A stretch of DNA of 64,000 bases from Chryseobacterium geocarposphaerae. GTDB lineage: Bacteria; Bacteroidota; Bacteroidia; Flavobacteriales; Weeksellaceae. Under the pieces are notes generated by a model, which worked only from the letters and a program-made list of their open reading frames with translations, was not told the DNA's origin and ran no database searches. The position numbers and the translations under genes are program-made. Within the stretch, counting starts at the first letter, position 1. Every line of letters begins with the position of its first letter. Shown in pieces: positions 1 to 9,063 of this stretch. The stretch covers positions 1,426,001 to 1,490,000 of the forward strand of contig NZ_PGFD01000001.1 of assembly GCF_002797535.1 (NCBI RefSeq), given 5' to 3'.

Positions 1-403
1 GGCAATGAGACATGAATACTTTAAATCACGTTGTTTCATATAGTTTAATTTTATTCGTACAATCAAGTCAGGATAAAAACTTTTCAGTTTTTATAGTCTT
101 TTATCTGAAATTCTTTATTCTCAAAAAAAGACATTAATCAAAAATAAAAAAATATCTTAAACAATGTTAAAGTTACTTAAAAAATAATATTAAATCACAT
201 TAGTTGAATAAAAAATTAAAAAAATATTAAATTATTGAAAAAATAATTAAAAAAAATAAATATAATTAAATTATTCATATCGTTAAAAATCTTATAAAAT
301 TATAAAAAACACCTAAAAACAGCTATCAATGCTTCGTTTTAAAGCTTTAAGGATTTTTTTGTGCTAGAAAGGGAATAAATACTGTTATTTTTCGTTAAAT
401 CTT
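1..403. other. AT-rich spacer with no gene
   Basis: This is a very AT-rich stretch with long A and T runs and many stops in all frames. No coding sequence or RNA gene is visible. It leads into the promoter region of the DUF4197 gene. Confidence 0.6.
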
Positions 404-411
404 TACCTTTG
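404..411 (+). promoter_or_regulatory. Bacteroidota-type -7 box upstream of the DUF4197 gene
   Basis: TACCTTTG matches the TAnnTTTG -7 consensus used by the Bacteroidota primary sigma factor. It lies about 40 bases before the ATG at 452. The -33 element is not clear, so the call rests on the -7 box and its position. Confidence 0.45.
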
Positions 412-451
412 GTGCAGTATTTGAAACCATTAAGAATAATTATTAAGATTC

Positions 452-1129
452 ATGAAAAAGTACATTATTGCCGCAAGTTTAATAATAGGGACGGGAGCGA
501 TCATATCATCGGTCACTCATTCCTGTACTTCTTTGGCAACGAGCGATATAGGATTATCAATTATCAAAAATATTTTGTTAAAAGGTATTGATAAAGGAGC
601 GTTGGTCTACGGAAACAGAGATGCCTTTCTTCAAAACAACTTTGTAGACAAAGCTTTACCTAAAGAATTGAGAGATATCAATTCAACACTGGAGAAGATA
701 GCGCCTTCTCTGGTAAAAAAAGAAAGGGAATATATTGCCGATGCTGCCGTATATACTGTAAACATATCAAAACCCATTCTTCAAAATGCAGTTCACAGCT
801 TAAATGCTCAGGATGTTACAAGAATCATTCAGGGCGAGAAAGGTACGGCAACTCTTATTTTAAAGGAAAAAACCTCTCAACAGCTTATTGCAGCTATTTC
901 CCCTAAAGTAGAAGAAGAACTTAACAAATACGGAATTGTAAAAACCATTAATACAGCTTTATCCGGAAGCAATCTTCTGGGAAGCCTGTTAGGTGGAAAT
1001 CAATCCAATGTAAATGCCGGCGGACTGAGTACATTGGCTTCAGAGCAACTGGTAAACGGACTCTTCAACATTATCGAAGATTATGAAATCCAAAACTCTA
1101 AGTCGCTTTTAGGACCACTTGGCAAATAG
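452..1129 (+). CDS. DUF4197 family secreted protein or lipoprotein
   Basis: A 225-residue protein with an N-terminal hydrophobic export signal. A cysteine at residue 25 follows a small residue, so it may be a lipoprotein, though the lipobox (THSC) is weak. The body fits the DUF4197 pattern: a stretch near residues 37-60 with GALVYGN and LPKEL, alternating helices, and a glycine-rich segment near residues 170-185 before a C-terminal helix that mentions a second domain copy (NGLFNIIEDYE). The biochemical role of DUF4197 is unknown. The gene stands alone with its own -7 box and is followed by a DUF493 gene on the same strand. Confidence 0.8.
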   Translation: MKKYIIAASLIIGTGAIISSVTHSCTSLATSDIGLSIIKNILLKGIDKGALVYGNRDAFLQNNFVDKALPKELRDINSTLEKIAPSLVKKEREYIADAAVYTVNISKPILQNAVHSLNAQDVTRIIQGEKGTATLILKEKTSQQLIAAISPKVEEELNKYGIVKTINTALSGSNLLGSLLGGNQSNVNAGGLSTLASEQLVNGLFNIIEDYEIQNSKSLLGPLGK

Positions 1130-1167
1130 AAAAAAATTGCTATATTTATATAACTTTATCATTGCAG

Positions 1168-1473
1168 ATGGATATATTACAAGGAAATCAACATGCAAGC
1201 CCGGAAGATTTTTATAATTCTTTAAAGGCTAAACTGGAAGATCATCACGATTTTCCGGAAGATTATTTATTCAAATTTATCATTCCTACAGATCAGGCGA
1301 AACTTACGGAAATATACAGGGTTTTTGACGGTATCAAATTTACATTAGGAAACCGTGAAAGCAAAAATGGAAAATACACGGCCTGCAACATCAATGCATT
1401 TGTGCTAGACGCAGAACAGGTAGTTTCTATCTATAAAGAAGTCGCAAGAATAGAAGGAGTAATTTTATTGTAA
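1168..1473 (+). CDS. DUF493 (YbeD-like) family protein
   Basis: A 101-residue soluble protein. The text DFPEDYLFKFIIP near the first third and the compact alpha-beta layout match the DUF493/YbeD family, an ACT-like small fold with a proposed regulatory role. The ATG at 1168 was chosen over a TTG two codons upstream. It lies 38 bases after the DUF4197 gene, so the two may be co-transcribed, and a strong hairpin terminator follows at once. No catalytic residues are expected in this family. The family call is good; the function is unknown. Confidence 0.8.
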   Translation: MDILQGNQHASPEDFYNSLKAKLEDHHDFPEDYLFKFIIPTDQAKLTEIYRVFDGIKFTLGNRESKNGKYTACNINAFVLDAEQVVSIYKEVARIEGVILL

Positions 1474-1479
1474 AATAGA

Positions 1480-1509
1480 AAGTCAGCATAACGCTGACTT
1501 TGTTTTTTT
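1480..1509. terminator. Bidirectional rho-independent terminator
   Basis: AAGTCAGC and GCTGACTT form a perfect 8-bp stem with a 5-base loop, followed by a T run on the plus strand. T-rich sequence also follows on the minus strand. It sits between the convergent DUF493 and arsC-like genes and can serve both. Confidence 0.85.
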
Positions 1510-1524
1510 AATATGATAAGCAGA

Positions 1525-1875
1525 TTATTTATTCTCTACAAAACTTTTTACATTCTCTAAAGGTCTTCCCAATATCGCTTCAGAACCTTTTATTAAAATA
1601 GGACGCTGAATCAGAGACGGATTTTTTGATAAAACTTCAATCCAGGCCTCATCTGACAAGTGTTTACCCACAAAATTATCCGTATACAATTTATCTGTTG
1701 CCCGTATAATATAAGAAACATCTTTACCTAATTTCTTCAAAACTGTTTTTATTTCCAAAACGCTTAACGGATCCTTGATAATATCAATGATTTCAAACGG
1801 TATATTATTCTGCGCCAAATACTCCAACGCTGCATTTGATTTTGAACAATTTCCGTTATATAGAATCTTAATCAT
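1525..1875 (-). CDS. arsC: ArsC/Spx-family protein, arsenate-reductase-like
   Basis: A 116-residue thioredoxin-fold protein of the ArsC family. Cys10 begins a CSKSNAALEYL segment, equivalent to the catalytic cysteine loop of glutaredoxin-coupled arsenate reductases, and Arg91 in the SLIQRPILI segment matches the arginine that binds the oxyanion. The length is typical. No arsR, arsB or acr3 gene lies nearby, so an arsenic role is not supported by context and it may be a general thiol reductase. It is followed by a bidirectional terminator and preceded 29 bases upstream by the deoxynucleoside kinase gene, so the two may form a transcription unit. Confidence 0.8.
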   Translation of the reverse strand: MIKILYNGNCSKSNAALEYLAQNNIPFEIIDIIKDPLSVLEIKTVLKKLGKDVSYIIRATDKLYTDNFVGKHLSDEAWIEVLSKNPSLIQRPILIKGSEAILGRPLENVKSFVENK

Positions 1876-1904
1876 CTTTCTGGTTTTATTATGATATTGT
1901 TGTT

Positions 1905-2519
1905 TTAGAATAAGCCATTCAGTTCAGCCTCTATTTTTTCCAAAATAAAGCCAAAATCCTCAGGTTTTTCAACAAAATCCAAATCATCAACTTCTATGAT
2001 AAGAAGCTTTCCTTCTGTATAATTGGAGATCCATTTTTCATATTTCTGATTTAGTTTGGATAAATATTCTATACTGATAGACGCTTCATATTCTCTTCCT
2101 CTTTTATAGATCTTTTTTACCAGATTCGGAACATCAGATTTCAGATAAATCAACAAATCCGGAGCAGAAACAAAAGATTTCATCAGATTGAATACAGAAG
2201 CATAGTTATTGAAATCCCTGTCTGAAAGAAGGTTCATATCATTCAGGTTTTCCGCAAAAATATGAGCATCCTCATAGATCGTACGATCCTGAATAATATT
2301 TTTACCGCTTTCTCTGATTTCTTTTACCTGGCGAAATCTGCTTCCCAGAAAATAAATCTGCAAAGCAAAACTCCATTTGCTCATATCGGCATAAAAATCT
2401 TCCAAATAAGGGTTATGATCCACATCCTCAAACTGAGCATCCCAACCGTAATGTTTAGACAACATTGTAGTTAAAGTCGTTTTTCCCGCTCCAATATTTC
2501 CTGTAACTGCAATATGCAT
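1905..2519 (-). CDS. Deoxynucleoside kinase
   Basis: A 204-residue P-loop kinase of the deoxynucleoside kinase (dNK/dGK) family, which phosphorylates salvaged deoxynucleosides in the cytoplasm. It has the Walker A loop GNIGAGKTT at residues 7-15, the catalytic DRT motif (Asp78-Arg79) followed by IYED, and a lid-like basic segment KRGREYE. Which deoxynucleoside it prefers cannot be read from sequence alone. It starts 25 bases downstream of the preceding secreted-protein gene, so 3462 to 1525 may be one operon. Confidence 0.9.
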   Translation of the reverse strand: MHIAVTGNIGAGKTTLTTMLSKHYGWDAQFEDVDHNPYLEDFYADMSKWSFALQIYFLGSRFRQVKEIRESGKNIIQDRTIYEDAHIFAENLNDMNLLSDRDFNNYASVFNLMKSFVSAPDLLIYLKSDVPNLVKKIYKRGREYEASISIEYLSKLNQKYEKWISNYTEGKLLIIEVDDLDFVEKPEDFGFILEKIEAELNGLF

Positions 2520-2544
2520 CCTTGTATAGTATTTTAACTGATGA

Positions 2545-3462
2545 TTATAAATTATCTATCCCCAATGACTGAACTTCCGAAACCTCTTCCATAAGCTTTA
2601 TTAAATCCGGCTGCTCTTTTTTCTCTTCATATTCCTTCGGATCTTTATTGTCCTTTGGAGTAGCTACCGGTTCTGCCGGAGGTTTGGTTTCCTTGTTATT
2701 TTCAAGGGTGTAAAGATAGAGTTTGTTGGCTTTGATTTCAAAATAAGCAAGCGTGTTTTTATCCACAATTTGTGCATCAGGATCATCAAAAATCTTAACT
2801 AATTCTTTATCCGGAATATATCTTAAAATTGTATTTTTAGTGATTATTAAGATCATATCATTTTCTCTCCTGAAACGTTTCCCGTTTTCCACCTCAGCTT
2901 CAAAGAGCTTTTCAAATTTCAGAGTAAAGACCCTGAATTGCTTTTTGGTTAAAACATAAACCTTATTATCATATACCAAAAGATCGATAAGGTCATCAAA
3001 ATTAGCATCAAAAGGATAAGAATTGATGGTGGTTTCGTTTCTGAAGTTATACTGAATAAGGCGCTTCATACTTTCATCCATCAGCCAGATCTGCTGTAAG
3101 TCTTCAGCGTACGCATATTTTATAAAGCTGAATTTCTGCTTAAAATCTACCCGCTGTATTTCGTTTAAATTCTGATCTACAAATTTCAGTTCCTGAGCAT
3201 TTTCAGAAAAGAGAGCCACACTTAACGGGTTCTGAACATTTTGAGGCTTAAAAGGCACAGTAAGCATCATTTTCCCGATCTGCTTCCCGGTAGAATCGTA
3301 TTTTGTAAAACTGAAATCTTTGTTTTTATAAATATACAGGTTGCCGTAATCATCCGCCAACATATCTCCTGCCTCCTTGAGCTTTAAACTATCCAAAGGA
3401 AGAACCTTCTGTGCAGACAATGAACAGAAAAAGAAAAATAATATGATATATAAAAACCTCAC
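2545..3462 (-). CDS. Secreted hypothetical protein, probable beta-propeller
   Basis: A 305-residue protein with a signal peptide (residues 1-18, ending LSAQ). The mature part is rich in beta-strand repeats of the kind seen in NHL/WD-like propellers (GDMLADDYGNLYIYKN, QIWLMDES, NKVYVLTKKQFRVF). The last 45 residues are charged and proline-rich (PPAEPVATPKDNKDPKEYEEK). The start is a GTG at 3462; no later ATG would keep the signal peptide. I do not recognise a named family. The position just upstream of the deoxynucleoside kinase gene is probably not functionally informative. Confidence 0.75.
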   Translation of the reverse strand: MRFLYIILFFFFCSLSAQKVLPLDSLKLKEAGDMLADDYGNLYIYKNKDFSFTKYDSTGKQIGKMMLTVPFKPQNVQNPLSVALFSENAQELKFVDQNLNEIQRVDFKQKFSFIKYAYAEDLQQIWLMDESMKRLIQYNFRNETTINSYPFDANFDDLIDLLVYDNKVYVLTKKQFRVFTLKFEKLFEAEVENGKRFRRENDMILIITKNTILRYIPDKELVKIFDDPDAQIVDKNTLAYFEIKANKLYLYTLENNKETKPPAEPVATPKDNKDPKEYEEKKEQPDLIKLMEEVSEVQSLGIDNL

Positions 3463-3675
3463 CCAGCTTTTTTAAAAACGGTCAATATACTTAAAAAACT
3501 AATTTTAAAAGATTGGTCAAAGGTACTGGAATCATTTATAAGATTCACTATATTCAATAGAATCATTTTATTTACAGTTTTTGACGGTACTTCATAGATT
3601 ACGGAATAAATCAATAGATCCTGCTCATTGAATTTTTAATCTTTTTTCAAAAATAGTATTTTTCTGATATAAAAA

Positions 3676-3700
3676 AGCGCTCCAGAGGAACGCTATATTT
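3676..3700 (-). terminator. Rho-independent terminator after the glutaminyl cyclase gene
   Basis: On the minus strand AGCGTTCC pairs with GGAGCGCT (one G-T pair) around a TCT loop, followed by a run of T. It begins 22 bases after the stop of the glutaminyl cyclase gene. Confidence 0.8.
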
Positions 3701-3721
3701 TTATGTAGAGAAGATCACTGC

Positions 3722-4747
3722 TTATTCGTTAATGGCTACCTCATAAATTTTTGACCAGTTTTTGCCGGTTACCAGCATATTGTCTCCTTTGAAAGTAATA
3801 CCGTTCAGTACATCATCACTTCCTTTTGTGTTTTGCTTAGCAATTTCGGTAAAATCAAATTTCCCTACAACCTCCCCGTTTTCCGGGTTGATCTTCAGGA
3901 TGATCGGCTTTTGCCAAACATTTGCGTAAATAAATCCATTGTGATATTCCAGCTCGTTCAACTGATCGTAAGCCTGAGAACTTCCTGCAACAGCAATATA
4001 TTTTATCAATTTGGACGGATCGTTCGGATTTAAGAAATACAATAGCTTACTTCCATCTGAAGCGATCAGATTTTTGCCGTCATAGGTTAATCCCCAACCT
4101 TCTCCCAATACATTCGGATAGGCAAATTCTTTTAATAATTTTAAAGAACTTTTATCATAAATATATCCTTTTTTGCTTTGCCAGGTCAGCTGATATACTT
4201 TATCTCCTACAATGGTGCTTCCCTCAGAAAAATCTTCCTGTGCCTGTTTTGTCGAGGCAAGAGGTGTTGTTGTTCCCAAAGTGTACTTCAGAATCTGTGA
4301 AGAACCGTTCTGCCCGTCACTTTCATAGATTGTATTTCCTTCAATCTGGAAACCCTGTACAAAGTTTTTGGGATCATGAGGATATTCCGCTACAATTTGA
4401 TAAGCAATATTTTTTTCAGGACTTTTTGCAAAGACGTTAATGGTAGCATCCTGATTAAGGGTTTCTCCTCCTTTTGTTTTTATATTAAAAGTAACCGCAT
4501 TATCGCCCAATGTAAAAAATTTGGGATCTACTGTTAAATCTGTAGTTTCTTTATCTCCGAAACTAACGGTAATACTTTCTGCATTATCCGTCACTTCTTT
4601 TGGAAGGTTCAGTTTATCACCAAAATGATATCCTTTTGCTTCCATAGAATTGTTATAGTCACTTAAAGTGCTTAAGATTTTTTCGTCTTTATTACATGAA
4701 GCCAATAACAAAATTGCAGCAAAACCTGCTATGATATTCTTTTTCAT
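3722..4747 (-). CDS. Glutaminyl-peptide cyclotransferase, lipoprotein
   Basis: A 341-residue lipoprotein (lipobox LLASC, Cys18) with the PF05096 glutamine cyclotransferase beta-propeller in its second half. Recognisable blocks are FVQGFQ, YESDGQNGSSQIL, GWGLTYDG, SDGSKLLYFL, LNELEYHNGFIYANVWQ and LNGITF. The family converts N-terminal glutamine to pyroglutamate on exported peptides. Residues 20-130 form a separate N-terminal domain, likely Ig-like, which is common in Bacteroidota versions. In these bacteria many T9SS-exported proteins begin with pyroglutamate, which gives a plausible role. It has its own terminator. Confidence 0.9.
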   Translation of the reverse strand: MKKNIIAGFAAILLLASCNKDEKILSTLSDYNNSMEAKGYHFGDKLNLPKEVTDNAESITVSFGDKETTDLTVDPKFFTLGDNAVTFNIKTKGGETLNQDATINVFAKSPEKNIAYQIVAEYPHDPKNFVQGFQIEGNTIYESDGQNGSSQILKYTLGTTTPLASTKQAQEDFSEGSTIVGDKVYQLTWQSKKGYIYDKSSLKLLKEFAYPNVLGEGWGLTYDGKNLIASDGSKLLYFLNPNDPSKLIKYIAVAGSSQAYDQLNELEYHNGFIYANVWQKPIILKINPENGEVVGKFDFTEIAKQNTKGSDDVLNGITFKGDNMLVTGKNWSKIYEVAINE

Positions 4748-4782
4748 TGAATTTCTAAATATTTCCCCAAAAATAGCAAAAT

Positions 4783-5166
4783 TTATTCCTCTTTGCTAAT
4801 TTCATCAATATGTTGACCAAATTGTAATATATACCCGTTATTGTCATATACTGCAAATTCTCTCATTCTCCAATCAAAAGTTTCAATTTCGTAACAGACT
4901 TTTGCTTTTGTTTTCAAATCCTCCCAAAGTTCATCTACATGATCTACAGTAAAATAAAATGAGCCTGTAAAACCAATCCCTTTAAAATTTTCATGCTGAT
5001 TCGGCTTTGTAAGCATAATCTCCACTCCATCTTTCTCCAGCGAAGCCCATTGCCAATCATCATTTCTTTCCTGTAACGTAAATCCCAGGATATGAATATA
5101 AAATCCAATGGTATCATCAAGATTTTCTGTCCATAATATCGGACGAAGTGATTTATATTTTGACAT
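4783..5166 (-). CDS. VOC family (glyoxalase/bleomycin-resistance fold) protein
   Basis: A 127-residue protein of the vicinal oxygen chelate superfamily. It begins LRPILWTENLDDTIGFYIHILGF, the usual first beta-alpha unit, and ends YDNNGYILQFGQ, the usual last strand. Proteins of this type isomerise, cleave or bind small molecules, and the substrate cannot be deduced. It lies 4 bases downstream of an SRPBCC/AHSA1 gene on the same strand, a common pairing in flavobacterial operons. Confidence 0.85.
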   Translation of the reverse strand: MSKYKSLRPILWTENLDDTIGFYIHILGFTLQERNDDWQWASLEKDGVEIMLTKPNQHENFKGIGFTGSFYFTVDHVDELWEDLKTKAKVCYEIETFDWRMREFAVYDNNGYILQFGQHIDEISKEE

Positions 5167-5170
5167 ATTT

Positions 5171-5596
5171 TTAGTTTTCCAGATAAGGTTTTAAACTTTG
5201 TTTTAAAATTCCGTTCCAGCCGTCTGCAAAAGCTTCTCTGGAAAAATTAGCTCCTAATTCTTTCAACTGATCAATATCATTATGAATAAGCGTGACATTT
5301 GTTTCCTCACCCTGCTGTCTGAGTTCCCAGGTTACTGTGGTAATTCCGTCTGATAAGTCAGGATAAGACCAGCTGTGCTTCAATTTTTTATGGGGAATGA
5401 TTTCCAATATTTTGCCTTGATGGTGAAACTTCCTTTCTTCTCCTGGTTCATAGAAATTAAAGATCTTACCTATTTCCAATTCAAAATCGGGGATATCAAA
5501 ATACCAGGATTTCATTTCATCTTTGTCGGTCAAAGCCTTCCATACTTTTTCAGCCGGAGCTTTCACTTTGTACTGAACTATAATCGGGATACTCAT
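5171..5596 (-). CDS. SRPBCC domain protein (AHSA1-like)
   Basis: A 141-residue START/SRPBCC-fold protein of the Aha1 C-terminal-like family. It has the opening VKAPAEKVWKALTDKDEMKSWYF, the middle LEIIPHKKLKHSWSYPD and the closing helix AFADGWNGILKQSLKPYL, all typical. These proteins bind hydrophobic small molecules or stress partners, and no enzyme activity is implied. It lies between the antiporter gene (22 bases upstream) and the VOC gene (4 bases downstream), so the three may be co-transcribed. Confidence 0.85.
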   Translation of the reverse strand: MSIPIIVQYKVKAPAEKVWKALTDKDEMKSWYFDIPDFELEIGKIFNFYEPGEERKFHHQGKILEIIPHKKLKHSWSYPDLSDGITTVTWELRQQGEETNVTLIHNDIDQLKELGANFSREAFADGWNGILKQSLKPYLEN

Positions 5597-5618
5597 TGTA
5601 TTCTTAGTTTACTATTAA

Positions 5619-7232
5619 TTATCCATGAGAAAAGCCTGTAATTTTTGCCTCATCAAAGTCAAGCTGCATTTCAATGGTTCTCATGACATGATCATCAAAT
5701 ATTTTTTCGCGTTTTAATCGGTGAAGTTCATTTCTCTGCGCCTGAATAATCTGCCTCATCACATCTTTATTTTCGTTCATTGCATTTACGTAATCACCCG
5801 TTGTAGCCATACATTGTACTTTATCTGCCATCATCATCATTTCATTTTCCAGTTTATGTTTCTGATGTTGCACCAAACTGTTTTTTTCAGCCAACTCTAA
5901 AAAGTCATTATCAAGTTTATGTAAAGCCGTTTCTTTTAATTTTCTCATTAAAATCACTTCCTGCTTTTCTTCCGGCAATTCGCTTCCTGCATCGCTTATT
6001 TTCAAAAATTTCAAAATCGGACTAAGCAAAAGCCCCTGTCCTACCAAAGTAATTAAGATAATCACAAAAGTGACAAACAGAATAATATTCCGGTGCGGAA
6101 AAGCTTCTCCATTGGGTAAAAATGCCGGGATTGACAATGCTGCCGCCAAGGAAACTACACCTCTCATTGCTGCAAAACTGATAATAAACGGCTCTCTCCA
6201 GTCCGGTTTCGGAGCTTTCAGTCTTACTTCTTTTGAGCAAAGTCTCGGAAAATACATCAGCGCATAACTGTACAAAATTCTGGTAAAGATGATGGCACCT
6301 CCAATTACAATACTGTAGAAAATTCCTTCAGAAATGGTGTAATCTTTCATTCCGGCAACTACAACCGGCAATTCCAATCCGATGAGGATAAAAATAATGG
6401 TATTCATTAAGAAGATGAGTACACTCCAAACGTTTCCTGACTGAATTCTGGAAGTATGACTCAAATAACAATGAGAATTGTAAGACATCAGCAACCCTCC
6501 TGCAACTACAGATAATACTCCGGAAAAGTGGAAATGTTCCGCTCCCACATACATGATGTAAGGAACAATTAAGGTGATTATAGTATCAATATTTGAATTT
6601 GAGGGAATAATTCTCAGTAAAGCTCCAAAAAGCAACCCTGATCCCACACCAACAGCAATACCTCCAATCGCCATTGTGAAAAAATCTTTTACTGCCTCTC
6701 CAAAAATAAACTGCCCTGAAATAACCGCCGCTAAAGCAAATTTGAATACAATTAAGCTGGATGCATCATTAATCAAGCTTTCTCCTTCCAGAATACTGGT
6801 GATTTTTTTAGGGATTTTCATGTGCTTCAAAACTGAAGTTGCGGCAACAGCATCCGGCGGAGAATTCACTCCTCCCAACAAAAAGCCCATTGCTACGGTA
6901 AGTCCCGGAATAATTGATGATGACAGATAAGCCACTACAATCGAAGTGAGAAATACCAATCCGAAAGCCATAGAAAATATCTGCTTTCTCCATTTATGAA
7001 AATCCTGCCATGAAGTAAACCAGGCAGCTTCAAACAAGATTGGCGGAAGAAAAATCAGGAAAACCAAATCGGGTTCTATTTCAATATGTGGCATTCCCGG
7101 GATAAGGCTTATTAAAAGCCCTGCAATAACCAGAAATATGGGATAGGCTACTTTCAGCTTCTGCCCTATCATTACCAATATCATCACAGACAACAATACC
7201 GTGATTGATATTATGACATAATTGTGAATCAT
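5619..7232 (-). CDS. Na+/H+ antiporter, CPA1 family
   Basis: A 537-residue inner-membrane antiporter with about 12 hydrophobic segments over residues 1-410 and a cytosolic tail to 537 rich in charged helices. Diagnostic blocks are FLPPILFEAA (residues 61-70), SPPDAVA (124-130) and GESLINDASSL (150-160), which holds the Asn155-Asp156 pair of electroneutral CPA1 exchangers. It exchanges cytoplasmic Na+ for protons. The tail (residues 430-537) probably regulates activity. A DUF2490 gene lies 55 bases upstream on the same strand. Confidence 0.9.
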   Translation of the reverse strand: MIHNYVIISITVLLSVMILVMIGQKLKVAYPIFLVIAGLLISLIPGMPHIEIEPDLVFLIFLPPILFEAAWFTSWQDFHKWRKQIFSMAFGLVFLTSIVVAYLSSSIIPGLTVAMGFLLGGVNSPPDAVAATSVLKHMKIPKKITSILEGESLINDASSLIVFKFALAAVISGQFIFGEAVKDFFTMAIGGIAVGVGSGLLFGALLRIIPSNSNIDTIITLIVPYIMYVGAEHFHFSGVLSVVAGGLLMSYNSHCYLSHTSRIQSGNVWSVLIFLMNTIIFILIGLELPVVVAGMKDYTISEGIFYSIVIGGAIIFTRILYSYALMYFPRLCSKEVRLKAPKPDWREPFIISFAAMRGVVSLAAALSIPAFLPNGEAFPHRNIILFVTFVIILITLVGQGLLLSPILKFLKISDAGSELPEEKQEVILMRKLKETALHKLDNDFLELAEKNSLVQHQKHKLENEMMMMADKVQCMATTGDYVNAMNENKDVMRQIIQAQRNELHRLKREKIFDDHVMRTIEMQLDFDEAKITGFSHG

Positions 7233-7287
7233 TTATTTATATTTTATGAAATTAATGTTTATCTAATTCCTTTTCTAAGGAAAATCT

Positions 7288-7962
7288 TTAATCTTTCGCA
7301 AAAGGAATATTGTTATAAAAACCAATCTGAATCTGTCCTCTGTTTCGGGTTTCCTGAATCTGATTCATATATCCCGCTTCTATTCTCATATTTTTATTGA
7401 TAACATATCCTAAAGCACCATACACACGGTTTCTGTCAAAAGTAGGACTGTTAAAATGCAGGAAAATCTCATTATACACAGATCCGTAAAAGGTTTTTGG
7501 CAGCATTTCTTTATTATTGATCGGAATATTCAATCCTAACAGATATCGAAACCTCATCCTGAAATCATCCTGCAAAAAACGCTCTTCTAATCGGTAACGG
7601 TGCTGAATATTAAAACGGCCGAACTTCTGCTTCGTAATATACTGCTGGAAAATACGGTGTTCTACATTTTCAGTTTTGTCTCCGTTTACATAAGGCTGGC
7701 TTAGTATAAAACCATATCCTAATAAAATATTGTTATTATTTTCCGTTAAATCATATCCAATTCCTGTACGGATTAAAAGCTGCTCCAGATCTCCAACGGC
7801 ATCAAAATTTCTGTATTGAATTTCATTATGCCAGTTCAGCTTTTTACTTATTTTGTTATTTCCAAAATACATATACCATGCTCCTAAATCATTTTTCTGG
7901 GCATATGAAAATGTTGTTCCTAATAAGCCAATACCTACCGTCAGTATTTTTAAAATCTTCAT
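7288..7962 (-). CDS. DUF2490 outer-membrane beta-barrel-like protein
   Basis: A 224-residue protein with a signal peptide (residues 1-22, ending SYAQ). It has alternating beta strands typical of DUF2490, beginning LGAWYMYFGNNKIS and containing HRIFQQYITKQKFGRFNIQHRYRLEERF. It is probably a small outer-membrane beta-barrel. The ATG at 7962 was chosen; an upstream TTG would extend it by five residues. DUF2490 genes often neighbour transporters, and here it precedes the Na+/H+ antiporter, but no functional link is proven. Confidence 0.8.
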   Translation of the reverse strand: MKILKILTVGIGLLGTTFSYAQKNDLGAWYMYFGNNKISKKLNWHNEIQYRNFDAVGDLEQLLIRTGIGYDLTENNNNILLGYGFILSQPYVNGDKTENVEHRIFQQYITKQKFGRFNIQHRYRLEERFLQDDFRMRFRYLLGLNIPINNKEMLPKTFYGSVYNEIFLHFNSPTFDRNRVYGALGYVINKNMRIEAGYMNQIQETRNRGQIQIGFYNNIPFAKD

Positions 7963-8132
7963 TCCTTTATTTTTCAATTATTAAAATCTATCAAACTAAC
8001 AAAATTCAATATTAATTATCAATAATAAGAAAAATATATTTTTTATGAAAATTTTCTTATCTGTTTAAAATCAGTCAGAAACTTTACACTCAAATTTAGA
8101 GATTTTTGAAATGCAATCTAATATAAAAGAAA

Positions 8133-8158
8133 ACCGACAGTAACAATTACCGTCGGTT
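8133..8158 (-). terminator. Rho-independent terminator
   Basis: On the minus strand ACCGACGGTAA pairs with TTACTGTCGGT with one mismatch and is followed by TTTTCTTTT. It lies 34 bases after the stop of the PhnB-like gene. Confidence 0.8.
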
Positions 8159-8191
8159 AATATTCTAATTTGTAAAGCTATATTATGGGTA

Positions 8192-8632
8192 TTACTGCAT
8201 TTTCGCAGGATCGTCGTAGTTTACCATCCAGTTGATTCCGAATTTATCTGTAAACATTCCGAAATATGCTCCCCAAAATGTATCTGCCATTGGCATGGTT
8301 ACTGTTCCTCCTGCTGATAATCCAGCAAATAATTTATCTGCTTCTTCTTTAGATTCTGCGTTGATGGAAATCGAGAAGTTGTTTCCCGCTTTATAGTGAG
8401 AAGCCCATTCTCCGCCTGTATCGCTTCCCATTAAAATGGTTTCTTTAGAGATCGGAAGAGAAACATGCATAATTTTATTTTTTTCCTCTTCAGGCATTTC
8501 CTTACCTTCTTCTGAAGGCATTTCTCCGAAAGTTCCTATATATGGATATTCCCCGCCGAAAACAGATTTATAGAAATCGAATGCTTCCCTGCAGTTTCCA
8601 TTAAATGTTAAATAAACGTTTACTGATGCCAT
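8192..8632 (-). CDS. PhnB-like VOC family protein
   Basis: A 146-residue protein of the PhnB/3-demethylubiquinone methyltransferase-like branch of the VOC fold. It begins VYLTFNGNCREAFDFYKSVFGGE and carries the typical late block MPMADTFWGAYFGMFTDKFGINWMVN. The function of stand-alone PhnB-like proteins is mostly unknown. It is followed by a terminator and preceded 59 bases upstream by a second VOC gene, so the two probably share a transcript. Confidence 0.88.
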   Translation of the reverse strand: MASVNVYLTFNGNCREAFDFYKSVFGGEYPYIGTFGEMPSEEGKEMPEEEKNKIMHVSLPISKETILMGSDTGGEWASHYKAGNNFSISINAESKEEADKLFAGLSAGGTVTMPMADTFWGAYFGMFTDKFGINWMVNYDDPAKMQ

Positions 8633-8691
8633 AGTGTTTAAGTTAGTTAAGATTTGTATTTAAATTAATTATCAAGTTTTTCAATTTTTAC

Positions 8692-9063
8692 TCATCTGTG
8701 CTGATCAATTAAAATCATATTTCCATCGGGATCTTTAAGGAAAATATGCTCCGGACCTTCCGTGGTTTCATCTGCTTCTTTGCTCAGTTCAACACCCTGA
8801 CTTTTTAAATGCTTCTGAATATCACGAACATCATCAAATACTTCCAGATTCTGTGCATTCTGATCCCACCCCGGGTTAAAAGTCAGCATATTGCCGTCAA
8901 ACATTGCCTGAAAAAGACCGATCAGATGATCTCCGTTTTTCATGATCAGGTAATTATGTTCCATGCTTCCGCCCATAGAACTGAAGCCTAATTTTTCATA
9001 AAAATCTTTTGATTTTTGCAGATCTTTTACACTTAAGCTTACTGAAAATGCTCCTAATTTCAT
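8692..9063 (-). CDS. VOC family protein
   Basis: A 123-residue single-domain VOC protein beginning LGAFSVSLSVKDLQKSKDFYEKLGF and ending EHIFLKDPDGNMILIDQH, the classic glyoxalase-like ends. Its start overlaps the stop of the upstream membrane-protein gene by 4 bases (ATGA type), which indicates translational coupling. The ligand is unknown. It is one of three VOC-fold genes in this small region. Confidence 0.88.
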   Translation of the reverse strand: MKLGAFSVSLSVKDLQKSKDFYEKLGFSSMGGSMEHNYLIMKNGDHLIGLFQAMFDGNMLTFNPGWDQNAQNLEVFDDVRDIQKHLKSQGVELSKEADETTEGPEHIFLKDPDGNMILIDQHR